In this document: positions 54,536 through 64,000 of the stretch, in pieces
How positions within the stretch are numbered: the first letter of the stretch is position 1
Layout of the letters: every line of letters begins with the position of its first letter
Origin: Massilia sp. Root335
GTDB taxonomy: Bacteria > Pseudomonadota > Gammaproteobacteria > Burkholderiales > Burkholderiaceae_D
Direction of reading: 5' to 3'
DNA: 64,000 nucleotides
Assembly: GCF_001425685.1 (NCBI RefSeq)
Contig: NZ_LMCY01000043.1
Span: 15,243 to 79,242, forward strand
The notes under the pieces: generated by a model
What the model saw: the letters and a program-made list of their open reading frames with translations, nothing else
Databases searched by the model: none
Told to the model about the DNA's origin: nothing
Made by a program: the position numbers and the translations under genes

Positions 54536-57523
54536 ATGAAACAACGCGCTCTCCACTCTCCAGGACGCATGACCGTGCTGGCGGCCTTGCTGGCCGGCCT
54601 GTCGGCACCCGTGTTCGCCGCGCCCGGCGGCGTCGTCATCAGCCAGGTCTACGGCGGCGGCGGCAATTCCGGCGCCACGTATAAAAACGACTTCATCGAG
54701 CTGCTGAACACGGGCGATACCGCCGTCACGCTGAACAACTGGAGCGTGCAATACGCGTCGAGCGCGGGCACCACGTGGCAAGTGACCAGGCTGCCGGCCA
54801 GCGTGACCCTGGCGGCCGGCCAGTACTACCTCGTGCACGAGGCGGCGGGCAGCGGCGGCACGGATGCGCTGGCGCCGGACACGGCCGGGACCATCGCGAT
54901 GAGCGCGACGGCCGGCAAGGTTGCGCTCGTCAACACGACGGCGGCGCTGGCGGGCGCCAGGCCGGTCGACAACGTCGTCGACTTCGTCGGCTTCGGCAGC
55001 ACCGCCAGTTATTACGAAGGCTCCGGCCCGACGGCGGCGCCGTCGAACACGCTGGCCGTGCTGCGCAAGAACAGCGGCTGCCTGGACAGCAACGACAACA
55101 GCAGCGATTTCGTCACCGGCGCGGCAAGCCCGCGCACCACGGGCAGCGACCGCGTGTCGTGCAGCGGCGCGCCGCTGCCGCAGCCGATCGTGCTGGCGTG
55201 CCCGGGCAGCGTGGGCGTCGACGTCGGCGCCGGCACGACGGCCGCGCTGCAGGCGACCGATGCCGACAGCATCGTCAACAGCGCCGTCATCAGCAAGGGT
55301 GCCATCGCCGGCATCAGCCTGACGGGCTTCGTGCCGGCCACCTTTGATAACCGCACGGCCAGCGCCAACCTCGTCGTCGACGCGAGCCTGCCGGCCGGCA
55401 CGTATCCGGTCGAGATCACGTTCGCCAACGACGCCAGCCAGACCGCCAGCTGCACCGTCAACGTGGCCGTCAGCGGCGTCGTCACGATCCCGCAGATCCA
55501 GGGCAGCGGCCTGACGAGCCCGTACGCCAACACCGTGCAGTCGACGACCGGCGTCATCACGAAGAAGCTGGGCAGCGGCTTCTACATCCAGGACCCGCAG
55601 GGCGACGGCGACCCGAATACGTCCGACGCGATCTTCGTCTACGGCGCCGCCGCGGCCGCGAACGAGGGCGACCTCGTGCGCGTGACGGGCACCGTGACGG
55701 AATACGCGCCGAGCGGTTCCACGCGTTCGTACACGGAACTGAAGGACGTGAGCGCCGTGAGCGTCCTCGGCACCGGCAATACGATCGCCCCCGTCAACAT
55801 TGACCTGCCTACCGAACTGAGCCACTACGAAGGCATGCTCGTGCGCTTCGTGAACCCGCTGACCGTGAACGGCAACAGCTATCTGGGCGACCGCGGCGAA
55901 CTGGTGCTGGCCAACGGCCGCCGCGAGACGCCGACCAACCGCTACCGTGCCGGCACGCTTGACGCGGCCGCGCTGATCGCCGCCAACGCGCAAAACATGG
56001 TGATCCTGGACGACGGCATCTTCACGGTGCCGGCGCACATCCCTTACCTCGCGGCCGACAAGACCGTGCGCGCGGGCGACACGGTGACGGACCTCGTCGG
56101 CGTGCTCGATTTCGGCGCCATCGGCGGCGGGGGCGGCTGGTACAAGCTGCAGCCGACGGACACGCCCGTGTTCAGCCGCACGAATGCGCGCGAGGACGCG
56201 CCGGCGGTCGTGGCAGGCAACGTGCGCGTGGCCAGCGCCAACGTCCTGAACTTCTTCACCACGTTCACCGACGGCACCGACGCCTGGGGCCATACGGGGC
56301 AGGGCTGCACCATCGGTTCGTCCGCGCCGTCCAAGAGCAATTGCCGCGGCGCCGACAACATGACCGAGTTCGTGCGCCAGCGCGACAAGATCGTCGATGA
56401 GCTGAAGGCGATGAACGCCGACGCAGTCGGCCTGATGGAAATCCAGAACAACGGCGACATCACGGTGGGCTATCTCGTCGACGCGCTGAACCAGGCGATC
56501 GGCGCGCCGACGCCGACCTATGCGTACGTGGCGAGGCCCGCCGCGACCGGCACCGACGCGATCCGCGTGGCGATGATCTACAAGCCGGCCGTGCTCGAGC
56601 CGGTCGGCGGCGCACTGTCGGACGGCGACGACATCAACAACCGCGCACCGATGGCCCAGACGTTCAAGGTCAAGGCGAACGGCGCGAAGTTCTCGCTGGT
56701 CGTGAACCACCTGAAATCGAAAGGCGGCTGCGGCGGCGCCGGTGCCGGCGACACGGACATCGGCGATGGCCAGGGCTGCTGGAACGCCACCCGCATCCAG
56801 CAGGCCAGGCGCTTGTTCAACTATTTCATCCCGACCGTCGTGGCCGCCGCGGGCGATCCGGACGTGCTGGCCGTGGGCGACTTCAACTCGTACGGCCATG
56901 AAGACCCGATCGCATTCCTCACCGATAACGGCATGGTCAACGAACTGGAGCGCTTCGTGCGTCCGAACGGCATCCCATATTCCTACGTGTTCGACGGCCA
57001 GAGCGGCTACCTCGACCACGCGCTGGCCAGCGGCGCCCTCGACCCGCAGGTGGCCGGCGTGACCGAGTGGCACAACAATGCGGACGAGCCCGACGCGATC
57101 GACTACAACCTGGGCGACACAGCCGACGACCCGTACGTGAACAATCCGTTCCGCGCCTCGGACCACGATCCGGTCGTCGTGAGCCTGAACCTGGCGCCGG
57201 CCTTCGCCGACGTGACGGGCAGCGTCAAGATCGTGCCGGGTGCGCTGGGCTACAACCGCGTCACCGGCAAGTTCAGCGGCAGCGTGGCCTTCACGAACAC
57301 GAGCGCCGCCGCGCTCGCCGGACCGCTGCAATACGTGCTGCAGGGCTTGCCGGCCGGCGTCACGCTCGACAACAAGACCGGCGACTTCAACGGCGCACCG
57401 TATGTGACATTGCCGGGCACGGCGCTGGCACCGGGCGCGACCGTGAAGGTGTCGCTGACCTTCACCAACCCGTCGAAAACGAACGTGACGTTCACGTCGA
57501 CACTGTATTCCGGCACCTTTTGA
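54536..57523 (+). CDS. ExeM/NucH-family extracellular endonuclease
   Basis: Large secreted nuclease of 995 residues. A signal peptide (about 1-29) is followed by a lamin-tail-like domain (about 30-165: VVISQVYGGGGNSGATYKNDFIELLNTG), an Ig-like region (about 215-305), an OB-fold-like nuclease accessory domain (about 315-540: TTGVITKKLGSGFYIQDPQGD) and an endonuclease/exonuclease/phosphatase domain (about 555-890) with VGLMEIQNNGD, VVNHLKSKGG, VGDFNSYGHEDP and the final RASDHDPVVVSL. The C-terminal roughly 90 residues form another Ig-like domain; no PEP-CTERM tail is present. Homologues cut extracellular DNA and help biofilm dispersal or phosphate gain. The ATG at 54536 is followed by the signal peptide, so an earlier frame start is rejected. 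Confidence 0.92.
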   Translation: MKQRALHSPGRMTVLAALLAGLSAPVFAAPGGVVISQVYGGGGNSGATYKNDFIELLNTGDTAVTLNNWSVQYASSAGTTWQVTRLPASVTLAAGQYYLVHEAAGSGGTDALAPDTAGTIAMSATAGKVALVNTTAALAGARPVDNVVDFVGFGSTASYYEGSGPTAAPSNTLAVLRKNSGCLDSNDNSSDFVTGAASPRTTGSDRVSCSGAPLPQPIVLACPGSVGVDVGAGTTAALQATDADSIVNSAVISKGAIAGISLTGFVPATFDNRTASANLVVDASLPAGTYPVEITFANDASQTASCTVNVAVSGVVTIPQIQGSGLTSPYANTVQSTTGVITKKLGSGFYIQDPQGDGDPNTSDAIFVYGAAAAANEGDLVRVTGTVTEYAPSGSTRSYTELKDVSAVSVLGTGNTIAPVNIDLPTELSHYEGMLVRFVNPLTVNGNSYLGDRGELVLANGRRETPTNRYRAGTLDAAALIAANAQNMVILDDGIFTVPAHIPYLAADKTVRAGDTVTDLVGVLDFGAIGGGGGWYKLQPTDTPVFSRTNAREDAPAVVAGNVRVASANVLNFFTTFTDGTDAWGHTGQGCTIGSSAPSKSNCRGADNMTEFVRQRDKIVDELKAMNADAVGLMEIQNNGDITVGYLVDALNQAIGAPTPTYAYVARPAATGTDAIRVAMIYKPAVLEPVGGALSDGDDINNRAPMAQTFKVKANGAKFSLVVNHLKSKGGCGGAGAGDTDIGDGQGCWNATRIQQARRLFNYFIPTVVAAAGDPDVLAVGDFNSYGHEDPIAFLTDNGMVNELERFVRPNGIPYSYVFDGQSGYLDHALASGALDPQVAGVTEWHNNADEPDAIDYNLGDTADDPYVNNPFRASDHDPVVVSLNLAPAFADVTGSVKIVPGALGYNRVTGKFSGSVAFTNTSAAALAGPLQYVLQGLPAGVTLDNKTGDFNGAPYVTLPGTALAPGATVKVSLTFTNPSKTNVTFTSTLYSGTF

Positions 57524-57540
57524 TCGATAGCGAGACCACC

Positions 57541-58107
57541 ATGATGAACCTGAAAAACCTGTTGTCCCGCGCGCTGCTGGCGCTGTCCCTGCTGGCCGGT
57601 GCCGCCACCGCCAGCCCGGTCTACCACGTGGCCCTCGACACGGCCGCCGCGAGCGGCGACGGCTATATGCAGATCGACTTCCTGCCGTTCGGCACCAGCG
57701 ACGTGCTGACGGCGACGATCAGCAACCTCGACGGCGCATTCACAGGCACGCCCGATCTCGTCAACGTGACGCAAGCGGGCGGCGCGCTCACGTTCAAGAG
57801 CGATGCGTTCTCGGAATTCTTCCAGAGCATCCTGCTCGGCGGCAAGTTCGGCTTCGACGTGATGTTCGGCGGAACGCCGTCCGACGCCGGCAGCACGGGC
57901 CTGACCGTCAGCCTGCTCGACAGCGCCGGCAATTACCTGTCGCCCGACCCGGCGGTCCAGATCAGCCTCGTGGCCGGCGAGGCGCCGGCCGTGGTGACCG
58001 ATCCCGCGTTCGCCACCGTGAACCCGGTGCCGGAACCGGCCGACTGGATGCTCGTCGCCACCGGGCTGATCCTCCTGGGCGCGATGCAGCAACGCCGCCG
58101 CACGTAA
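57541..58107 (+). CDS. PEP-CTERM sorting domain-containing protein (NF038129-like)
   Basis: Exported protein of 188 residues. The signal peptide ends near residue 25 (ATAS|P). The body, with VYHVALDTAAASGDGYMQID, ATISNLDGAFTG and FSEFFQSILLGGKFGFDV, resembles the PEP-CTERM family I recall as NF038129, small beta-rich surface proteins of unknown role. The C terminus has VPEPADWMLVATGLILLGAM followed by QQRRRT, a complete sorting signal for exosortase. It begins 17 bases after the nuclease stop, so the two are probably co-transcribed. Two ATG codons in tandem (57541, 57544) could serve as start. Confidence 0.87.
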   Translation: MMNLKNLLSRALLALSLLAGAATASPVYHVALDTAAASGDGYMQIDFLPFGTSDVLTATISNLDGAFTGTPDLVNVTQAGGALTFKSDAFSEFFQSILLGGKFGFDVMFGGTPSDAGSTGLTVSLLDSAGNYLSPDPAVQISLVAGEAPAVVTDPAFATVNPVPEPADWMLVATGLILLGAMQQRRRT

Positions 58108-58125
58108 GGCCGGCGCGTTCGCCCC

Positions 58126-58152
58126 GTCGTTTCCGGCACTGCCGGAAACGAC
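58126..58152. repeat. 27-base perfect inverted repeat
   Basis: GTCGTTTCCGGCA and TGCCGGAAACGAC flank a single C. It lies 19 bases after the PEP-CTERM gene and probably folds at the mRNA end, but has no T-run. Confidence 0.75.
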
Positions 58153-58242
58153 CTCCCGCGCAGGCGGGAACCCGATGCAACAACGCCGCTGCATTCAGGA
58201 TCGGCGCCCTCCATCCGTCGTTCCCGCGCAGGCGGGAACCCA
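58152..58242. repeat. two REP-like hairpins
   Basis: CCCGCGCAGGCGGGAACCC occurs at 58155-58173 and, as TTCCCGCGCAGGCGGGAACC, at 58221-58240. Each contains CCCGC-GCAG-GCGGG-type arms. This is the common form of dispersed repetitive extragenic palindromes in proteobacteria. The sequences before each copy are also alike (CAACAACGCCGC/CAGCAACGCCGC), suggesting duplication. Confidence 0.65.
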
Positions 58243-58476
58243 AGGCCGCGTGCGATACTGCCGCGCAAACTTGGGCCCCCGCCGCGGGGCGACGGTGTGA
58301 TGACGCCGTGTCTCCCTTCCTCTCCGCCTCGCAGTTCCTCCCGCCGTCCGCCCCGCAGCTCCCCTTTCCGCGGATTTATTCGCCAAACATATGAATTCCA
58401 AATAGAAATCATATTGTTCAGCTGACTTTGCTTAGTGCATATTCGATCCTGTTGTCGCCGAGACAAGGATTTATCG

Positions 58477-59175
58477 ATGAGCGCACACATCCTCGTGGTC
58501 GATCCCGACCCCTTCGTTCGCCAGTTGCTGGAACTGAACCTGACCCGTGCCGGCCACCACGTCGGCCTGTGTCCCGACGCCGAGTCGGCCCTCGCCGCGA
58601 TCGACGAGCGCGTACCCGACATGCTGCTGCTGGAGTGGGACCTGCCCGGCCAGTCGGGCGAAGCGCTGATCCGGCGCCTGCACGCGCAGGCGCGCACGCA
58701 CGAGATGACGATCATCATGGTGTCCGCGCGGGCAGGGGAGCACGACAAGATCCTGGCCCTCGAATCCGGCGCCGACGACTATCTGACCAAGCCCTTCAAT
58801 CCGCGCGAACTGCTGGCGCGCATGCAGGCCGTGCTGCGCCGGCGCGCGCCGCATGTGTCGATCGACGCCGTGCAGATGGCGGGCCTGCACCTCGACCCGC
58901 ACACCCAGCGCGTGGTCGCAGGGACGCGCCAGGTGACGCTGGGACCCGTCGAATTCCGTTTACTAAACTTCCTGATGCACCATCCCGAGCGCGTGCATAC
59001 ACGGTCGCAACTGCTGGACAAGGTCTGGGGCCGCCACGCCGTGCTCGACGAGCGCACCGTCGACGCCCACGTGGGCCGGCTGCGCCACGCACTGCAGCCG
59101 AGCGGACACCAGGAGCACATCGAGACGGTGCGCGGCACCGGCTACCGCTTCGTCGCCTGGCACGGCGCGGCCTGA
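58477..59175 (+). CDS. OmpR/PhoB-type response regulator with Glu at the phosphoacceptor site
   Basis: 232-residue regulator. The receiver (about 4-120) has the acidic pocket VVDPDP, SAR with the conserved Ser, and YLTKPF with the conserved Lys. The phosphoacceptor position reads LLLEWDLPG, so Glu53 replaces Asp (compare PhoB LLDWMLPG); the codon is GAG. The C-terminal winged helix (about 135-230) is intact, with VEFRLLNFLMHHP, LDERTVDAHVGRLR and VRGTGYRFV. It should bind DNA, and the Glu may mimic the phosphorylated state so that control is by expression level. No histidine kinase is adjacent; epsA starts one base after its stop, so the two regulators are coupled. The ATG at 58477 follows CAAGGA. 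Confidence 0.92.
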   Translation: MSAHILVVDPDPFVRQLLELNLTRAGHHVGLCPDAESALAAIDERVPDMLLLEWDLPGQSGEALIRRLHAQARTHEMTIIMVSARAGEHDKILALESGADDYLTKPFNPRELLARMQAVLRRRAPHVSIDAVQMAGLHLDPHTQRVVAGTRQVTLGPVEFRLLNFLMHHPERVHTRSQLLDKVWGRHAVLDERTVDAHVGRLRHALQPSGHQEHIETVRGTGYRFVAWHGAA

Positions 59176-59176
59176 C

Positions 59177-59932
59177 GTGGAACCCGTCGTCATCCTCAGC
59201 CGCCAGGAGCAGGAATACCTGCTGTGCGCCATCGAGTCCGGCTTGCGCGTGGCCAGCCCGCGCCAGTTCTTCCTGTGGACGCAGGGCCAGGTGCAGGCGC
59301 TGCTGCCCCACCAGGTGCTCGTCTGCCTCCAGCTGGGGCCCGGCGCTGCGTTGGTGCGGCTGGAATGCGTGCACGGCACGGTGCTGGCCCCGGCCGCGCA
59401 ACTGGCGTTGACGGACCCGCACGACGGCCTGGCGCTGCGCATCGCGCGCCACTGCACGCAGGGCGGACGGTTGCCGGCGCTGGCCGATTTCGGCACGGCC
59501 GCGGACCAGCCGCTGGAGGGGTTCCGCGACGAGACGAGGAGGATGGGATTCGACAGCGTGCTCGTGCACGGCACGGGGCCGACGAGTGCGGGCGGCAGCG
59601 TATTCGTACTGTTCGGCCTGCCGTTGCGGCCGAATCCGCGTCACGCTTATTTCCTGGAACTGCTGCTGCCGCACCTGCACCTGGCGCTGGGCCGCCTGCC
59701 GGCATCGCAGTTGCCTGCGGGCGGGGCGCCGGCGCGTCCGCTGAGCGCGCGCGAGGCCGAGATCATCGGCTGGCTGCGGGCGGGGAAGAGCAACGACGAG
59801 ATGGGGAGGCTGCTGGGGATCAGCGCGCTGACCGTCAAGAACCATTTACAGCGCATCTACCGCACGCTCGGCGTCAGCAACCGGGCGCATGCGCTGGCGC
59901 GCTGCATGGATTTACGGCTGCTGGAAGAATGA
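59177..59932 (+). CDS. epsA: LuxR-type transcriptional regulator EpsA
   Basis: 251-residue regulator matching the XrtB/PEP-CTERM-associated EpsA family. The N-terminal region (about 1-165, with SRQEQEYLLCAIESGLRV) is the family-specific sensory part. The C-terminal LuxR helix-turn-helix (about 188-245) has LSAREAEIIGWLRAGKSNDE, GISALTVKNHLQRIYRTLGV and NRAHAL. EpsA is thought to control the eps operon. Here it lies about 36 kb from epsL. The start is a GTG at 59177, one base after the upstream regulator's stop, and no strong ribosome site is visible, which suggests coupling. Confidence 0.9.
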   Translation: MEPVVILSRQEQEYLLCAIESGLRVASPRQFFLWTQGQVQALLPHQVLVCLQLGPGAALVRLECVHGTVLAPAAQLALTDPHDGLALRIARHCTQGGRLPALADFGTAADQPLEGFRDETRRMGFDSVLVHGTGPTSAGGSVFVLFGLPLRPNPRHAYFLELLLPHLHLALGRLPASQLPAGGAPARPLSAREAEIIGWLRAGKSNDEMGRLLGISALTVKNHLQRIYRTLGVSNRAHALARCMDLRLLEE

Positions 59933-59948
59933 TCCGGCAGCCGCGGGA

Positions 59949-60215
59949 TCAGGACTGCGGCGCGTCGGCCGCGGCGCGGCGCATGGCTTCGTAACGGTAG
60001 GCTTCGGCGTTCGCATCGATGATGCGCAGGCCTTTGCAGCCGTCGGCCGCGCAGTCCGGCGCGGGCGAGTTGGCCGTGGCGACCTGGGCGGCGTTGCCGG
60101 TCTCGATCATGGCGGCGGTCTGGGTCGGCTGGTCGATCTGGGCGCCACTGCCGCAGGCGGCGAGGAGGGTGGCGAGGCTGAGGCCGAGAGCGGTACGGAG
60201 AGCGAAGTTTTTCAT
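59949..60215 (-). CDS. small lipoprotein of unknown function
   Basis: 88-residue predicted lipoprotein. A short basic start (MKNF), a hydrophobic stretch and the lipobox LAAC (Cys near residue 21) are followed by a Gln/Thr/Ala-rich mature part with two further cysteines (DCAADGC) and an end rich in Ala and Arg. It belongs to no family I recognise. The ATG at 60215 was chosen because a good promoter at 60249-60277 would start the mRNA about 27 bases upstream; the earlier ATG at 60239 would fall at the mRNA start. It converges on epsA with 16 bases between stops. Confidence 0.65.
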   Translation of the reverse strand: MKNFALRTALGLSLATLLAACGSGAQIDQPTQTAAMIETGNAAQVATANSPAPDCAADGCKGLRIIDANAEAYRYEAMRRAAADAPQS

Positions 60216-60708
60216 GATTGGGGGCAATATTGCGGTCATCGATGCGCCACTGTAGCGTCCGTTTTTCCGCAACTCAACTTTTTTTTTGTTATTTTCGTGC
60301 AAATATTATGGTTTTGAAATATTTTCGTGTGGAAATAAGCGAAGATAAGCGATGATGCCAGGAAATATCCCAGCGGAAACTTTAAATGCAACTGGGAAAT
60401 GAGTCGCACAAAAACGACGCAGATTTTTCTTCAATTGACGGGAAACCCACAAAGGATTTCACACAGTCAACGGGTTATGCTAGGCGATCCGTCATCTCCA
60501 TTCCCAAAAGCACGGAACGAACGTCCCGACGCTGTTCCGGCCAGCGGAACGCGGTTAGAATTTTGCGAGCAAGAAATCTGTCTGCGGTGTTTCGACCGAC
60601 GATCGTCCCGCCGGCGAGCGAGCGATTCATAAATGATTTGTCGCCATGACGGGGCCATGGTAGCCTTCACGCAAGGCTTTACATTAGAGCAATAAAGGAG
60701 TCGGTTGG
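60216..60708. other. AT-rich divergent intergenic region before gspG
   Basis: 493 bases between the lipoprotein gene and gspG. It has a long T-run (60280-60288), two copies of a motif like AAATATT...TTCGTG (60292-60336) and short frames with no ribosome site. Apart from the lipoprotein promoter and weak hexamers before gspG (TTGTCG at 60638, TAGCCT at 60661), nothing was recognised. Confidence 0.5.
60249..60277 (-). promoter_or_regulatory. promoter of the small lipoprotein gene
   Basis: On the minus strand TTGAGT (60277-60272) and TACAGT (60254-60249) are separated by exactly 17 bases. The predicted start near 60242 gives a short leader to the ATG at 60215. Confidence 0.6.
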
Positions 60709-61152
60709 ATGTATCGTGTGCAGAACCAGGACACCGCGGCGCGGGTCCGCCAGGCCGGTTTTACCCTGCTTGAACTTTTGGTAGTTATCGTTATCATCGG
60801 TTTGCTTGCGGCCTATGTCGGGCCGAAGTATTTCTCGCAACTGGGCAAGTCCGAGGTCACCGTCGCCAAGGCCCAGGTCGAAGCGTTCGAAAAATCACTG
60901 GACACGTTCCGGCTCGACGTGGGCCGCTATCCGACGACGGAAGAGGGCCTGAACGCCCTGCTGACGGCCCCGCCCGCGGCGAGCGGCAAGTGGAGCGGCC
61001 CGTACCTGAAGAAGGCCGTCCCGCTCGATCCATGGGGCCATCCCTACCAGTACCGTGCGCCCGGCAGCAAGGGCGAGTACGAGATCATCTCGCTCGGCAA
61101 GGACGGCCAGCCGGGCGGTGAAGGCGAGAACGCCGACATCAGCTCCCAGTAA
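60709..61152 (+). CDS. gspG: type II secretion system major pseudopilin GspG
   Basis: 147-residue pseudopilin. A short basic leader ends at the prepilin peptidase site (QAG|FTLLELLVVIVIIGLL), with Glu at position +5 of the mature protein. It is followed by the globular GspG domain with YPTTEEGLNALL, WSGPYLKK, DPWGHPYQYR and the calcium-loop region near SLGKDGQPGGEGENADI. It would build the periplasmic pseudopilus that pushes substrates through the outer membrane. The ATG at 60709 follows an AAAGGAG site. It is first in an operon with gspF and gspE, not in the usual place after gspF. Confidence 0.95.
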   Translation: MYRVQNQDTAARVRQAGFTLLELLVVIVIIGLLAAYVGPKYFSQLGKSEVTVAKAQVEAFEKSLDTFRLDVGRYPTTEEGLNALLTAPPAASGKWSGPYLKKAVPLDPWGHPYQYRAPGSKGEYEIISLGKDGQPGGEGENADISSQ

Positions 61153-61176
61153 GTCCCTCTTTTTACCGGCCATTCC

Positions 61177-62360
61177 ATGCAGTTCGCGGTACGCACCCTA
61201 GCACCGGACATGCACATCGCCAGCGTGCTCGTCGACGCCCCGGATGAGGCGGACGCGCGCCGCCAGGTCGAGGCGCGCGGGCTGTTCGTCAGCGCCATCG
61301 AACCCGTGCACGCGCCGCTGCTGCGCCGCCAGCGCGGCGGCAAACTGTCGCTCGTGCTGTTCAGCCAGGAGTTGCTGGCCCTGCTGACGGCGGGCCTGGG
61401 CATCGTCGAAGGCCTGGAAGCGCTGCTGGAAAAGGAAGCCAGTCCCGCCACGCGCGGCGTGCTGGAACGCCTGCTCGCCGGCCTGCGCGAAGGCAAGCGC
61501 CTGTCCGCCGTGATGGCCGCGCAGCCGGCGCTGTTTCCGCCGCTGTACGTGGGCATCGTGCGGGCGGCGGAAGGCACGAGCGACCTGCCGCGCGCGCTCG
61601 AACGCTATATCGAATACCAGCAGCGCATCGACACCGTGCGCGCCAAGGTCGTCAGCGCCTCCATCTATCCGGCGATCCTGCTGCTCGTGGGCGGCGGCGT
61701 GTCGATCTTCCTCATGTCGTACGTCGTGCCGCGCTTCGCCGAGGTGTACCAGGGCGCGGGCCGCAACCTGCCGTGGATGTCGCGGATGATGCTCGAGTGG
61801 GGCCAGTTCGCGGGCCGCCACGCGGCCGGACTGCTGATCGGCTTCGTGGCCACCGTCGCCGGCGCCACGGTGGCGATCCGCCGCGCGTTGAAACGTGGCG
61901 GCGCCGCGCGCCTGCTGGCGAAACTGCCCGGCATCGGCGAGCGCGCCCGCATCTACGAACTCTCGCGCCTGTACCTCACGCTGGGCATGCTGAACGAAGG
62001 CGGCATCACGCTCGTCAATGCGATCGACACCGTGCAGGGCATGGTGTCCCCGGCGGTGGCCGGCAGCCTGCGCGCGGCGCGCGCCGCGATCGAGGCGGGA
62101 CGGCCGCTGTCCGACGCGTTCGAGGCCAACGGCCTCACGACGCCGATCTCGCTGCGCATGCTGCGCGTGGGCGAGCGCACGGGCGCGATGGGCACGATGC
62201 TCACGCGCTCGGCCGCGTTCTACGATGGCGAGATCGGGCGCTGGATCGACCGCTTCACGCGCACGTTCGAACCGCTGCTGATGGCGGCCATCGGCCTCGT
62301 CGTCGGCGCCATCGTCGTGCTGCTGTACATGCCGATCTTCGACCTGGCCGGAGACATGTC

Positions 62361-62364
<4 letters not shown>
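61177..62364 (+). CDS. gspF: type II secretion system inner membrane protein GspF
   Basis: 395-residue polytopic platform protein with two GspF domains (about 65-190 and 270-390) and three membrane segments (near 165-190, 215-240 and 365-388). Characteristic segments are FSQELLALLTAGLGIVEGLE, VRAAEGTSDLPRALERYIEY and VGERTGAMGTMLTRSAAFYD. It links the GspE ATPase to pseudopilus assembly. It follows gspG by 24 bases, and its stop overlaps the GTG of gspE by four bases. Confidence 0.94.

Positions 62365-64000
<1,636 letters not shown>

Larger units (their letters stand above)
58108..58476. other. intergenic region with REP-like repeats
   Basis: 369 bases without a gene. The first 140 bases hold a 27-base palindrome and two REP-like hairpins (listed separately); the last 100 are AT-rich and carry TTGTTC (58414) and CATATT (58438) with an 18-base spacer, a weak promoter candidate for the downstream regulators. 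Confidence 0.55.

Noticed and set aside
54536-57523. PEP-CTERM sorting signal at the end of the nuclease
   Set aside because: The C terminus ends in an Ig-like domain (TLYSGTF) with no PEP motif, hydrophobic helix or basic tail.
60386-60649. Overlapping plus-strand ORFs before gspG
   Set aside because: No ribosome site, no hydrophobic or domain pattern, and they overlap each other in different frames.

Overview
The window is GC-rich, densely coded DNA with ATGA/TTGA/GTGA gene overlaps, frequent GTG/TTG starts and PEP-CTERM/exosortase genes. The XrtB-type exosortase sits inside an eps (methanolan-like) exopolysaccharide operon. Together with EpsA, EpsL and a SulP-carbonic anhydrase fusion, this points to a betaproteobacterium of the Burkholderiales, most likely Oxalobacteraceae (Massilia/Telluria-like). 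This is an inference from gene families; no rRNA gene is present.

Layout. Positions 1-118 hold the 3' end of a probable IS transposase. Positions 167-11.5k are metabolic and signalling genes: a CoA-transferase (minus strand), a repeat-bearing secreted protein, a short-chain dehydrogenase behind a palindromic operator, gamma-glutamyltransferase, a patatin-like lipase translationally coupled to a very large propeller-type hybrid kinase, and a response regulator. Positions 11.8-20.7k hold a PAS hybrid kinase, a SulP/carbonic anhydrase fusion (minus strand), a chemoreceptor, tRNA-Arg(CCU) and the ABC-F ATPase Uup.

Positions 20.7-52.3k are one exopolysaccharide region, all on the plus strand. The first module (20.7-37.3k) runs: CAAX-protease homologue, epsL, glycosyl-1-phosphate transferase, gmd, fcl, epsD, epsE, epsF, epsG, exosortase xrtB, epsI, Wzy-like polymerase, Wzx flippase and two glycosyltransferases. 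An AT-rich gap with an intrinsic terminator follows. The second module (37.7-52.3k) runs: a secreted lyase-like protein, a GT14 enzyme, two GT4 enzymes, a CapK-like adenylate-forming enzyme, a heparinase-fold protein, wecB, a wecG/tagA-type transferase, galE, an NDP-sugar nucleotidyltransferase and manC, ending at a strong terminator. The sugar-nucleotide genes predict precursors GDP-mannose, GDP-fucose, UDP-ManNAc and UDP-galactose for a Wzx/Wzy-assembled polymer exported through EpsE/EpsF/EpsL.

Positions 52.4-58.1k hold surface and secreted proteins of the exosortase system: a TLDc-domain PEP-CTERM protein, a TIGR03790-type protein, an ExeM/NucH-like extracellular nuclease and a second PEP-CTERM protein, separated by tandem and REP-like repeats. 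Positions 58.5-59.9k hold two regulators, an OmpR-type regulator whose phosphoacceptor Asp is replaced by Glu and the LuxR-type EpsA. A small lipoprotein (minus strand) and the start of a type II secretion-like operon in the order gspG-gspF-gspE close the window; gspE runs off the right edge.

The most unusual points are the D-to-E response regulator beside EpsA, an EpsG lacking its Walker A lysine, the exosortase-linked TLDc and TIGR03790 genes, terminator-like hairpins placed just upstream of two start codons, and a MerR/LiuR-like operator inside a promoter spacer. No CRISPR array, prophage or replication origin was seen.
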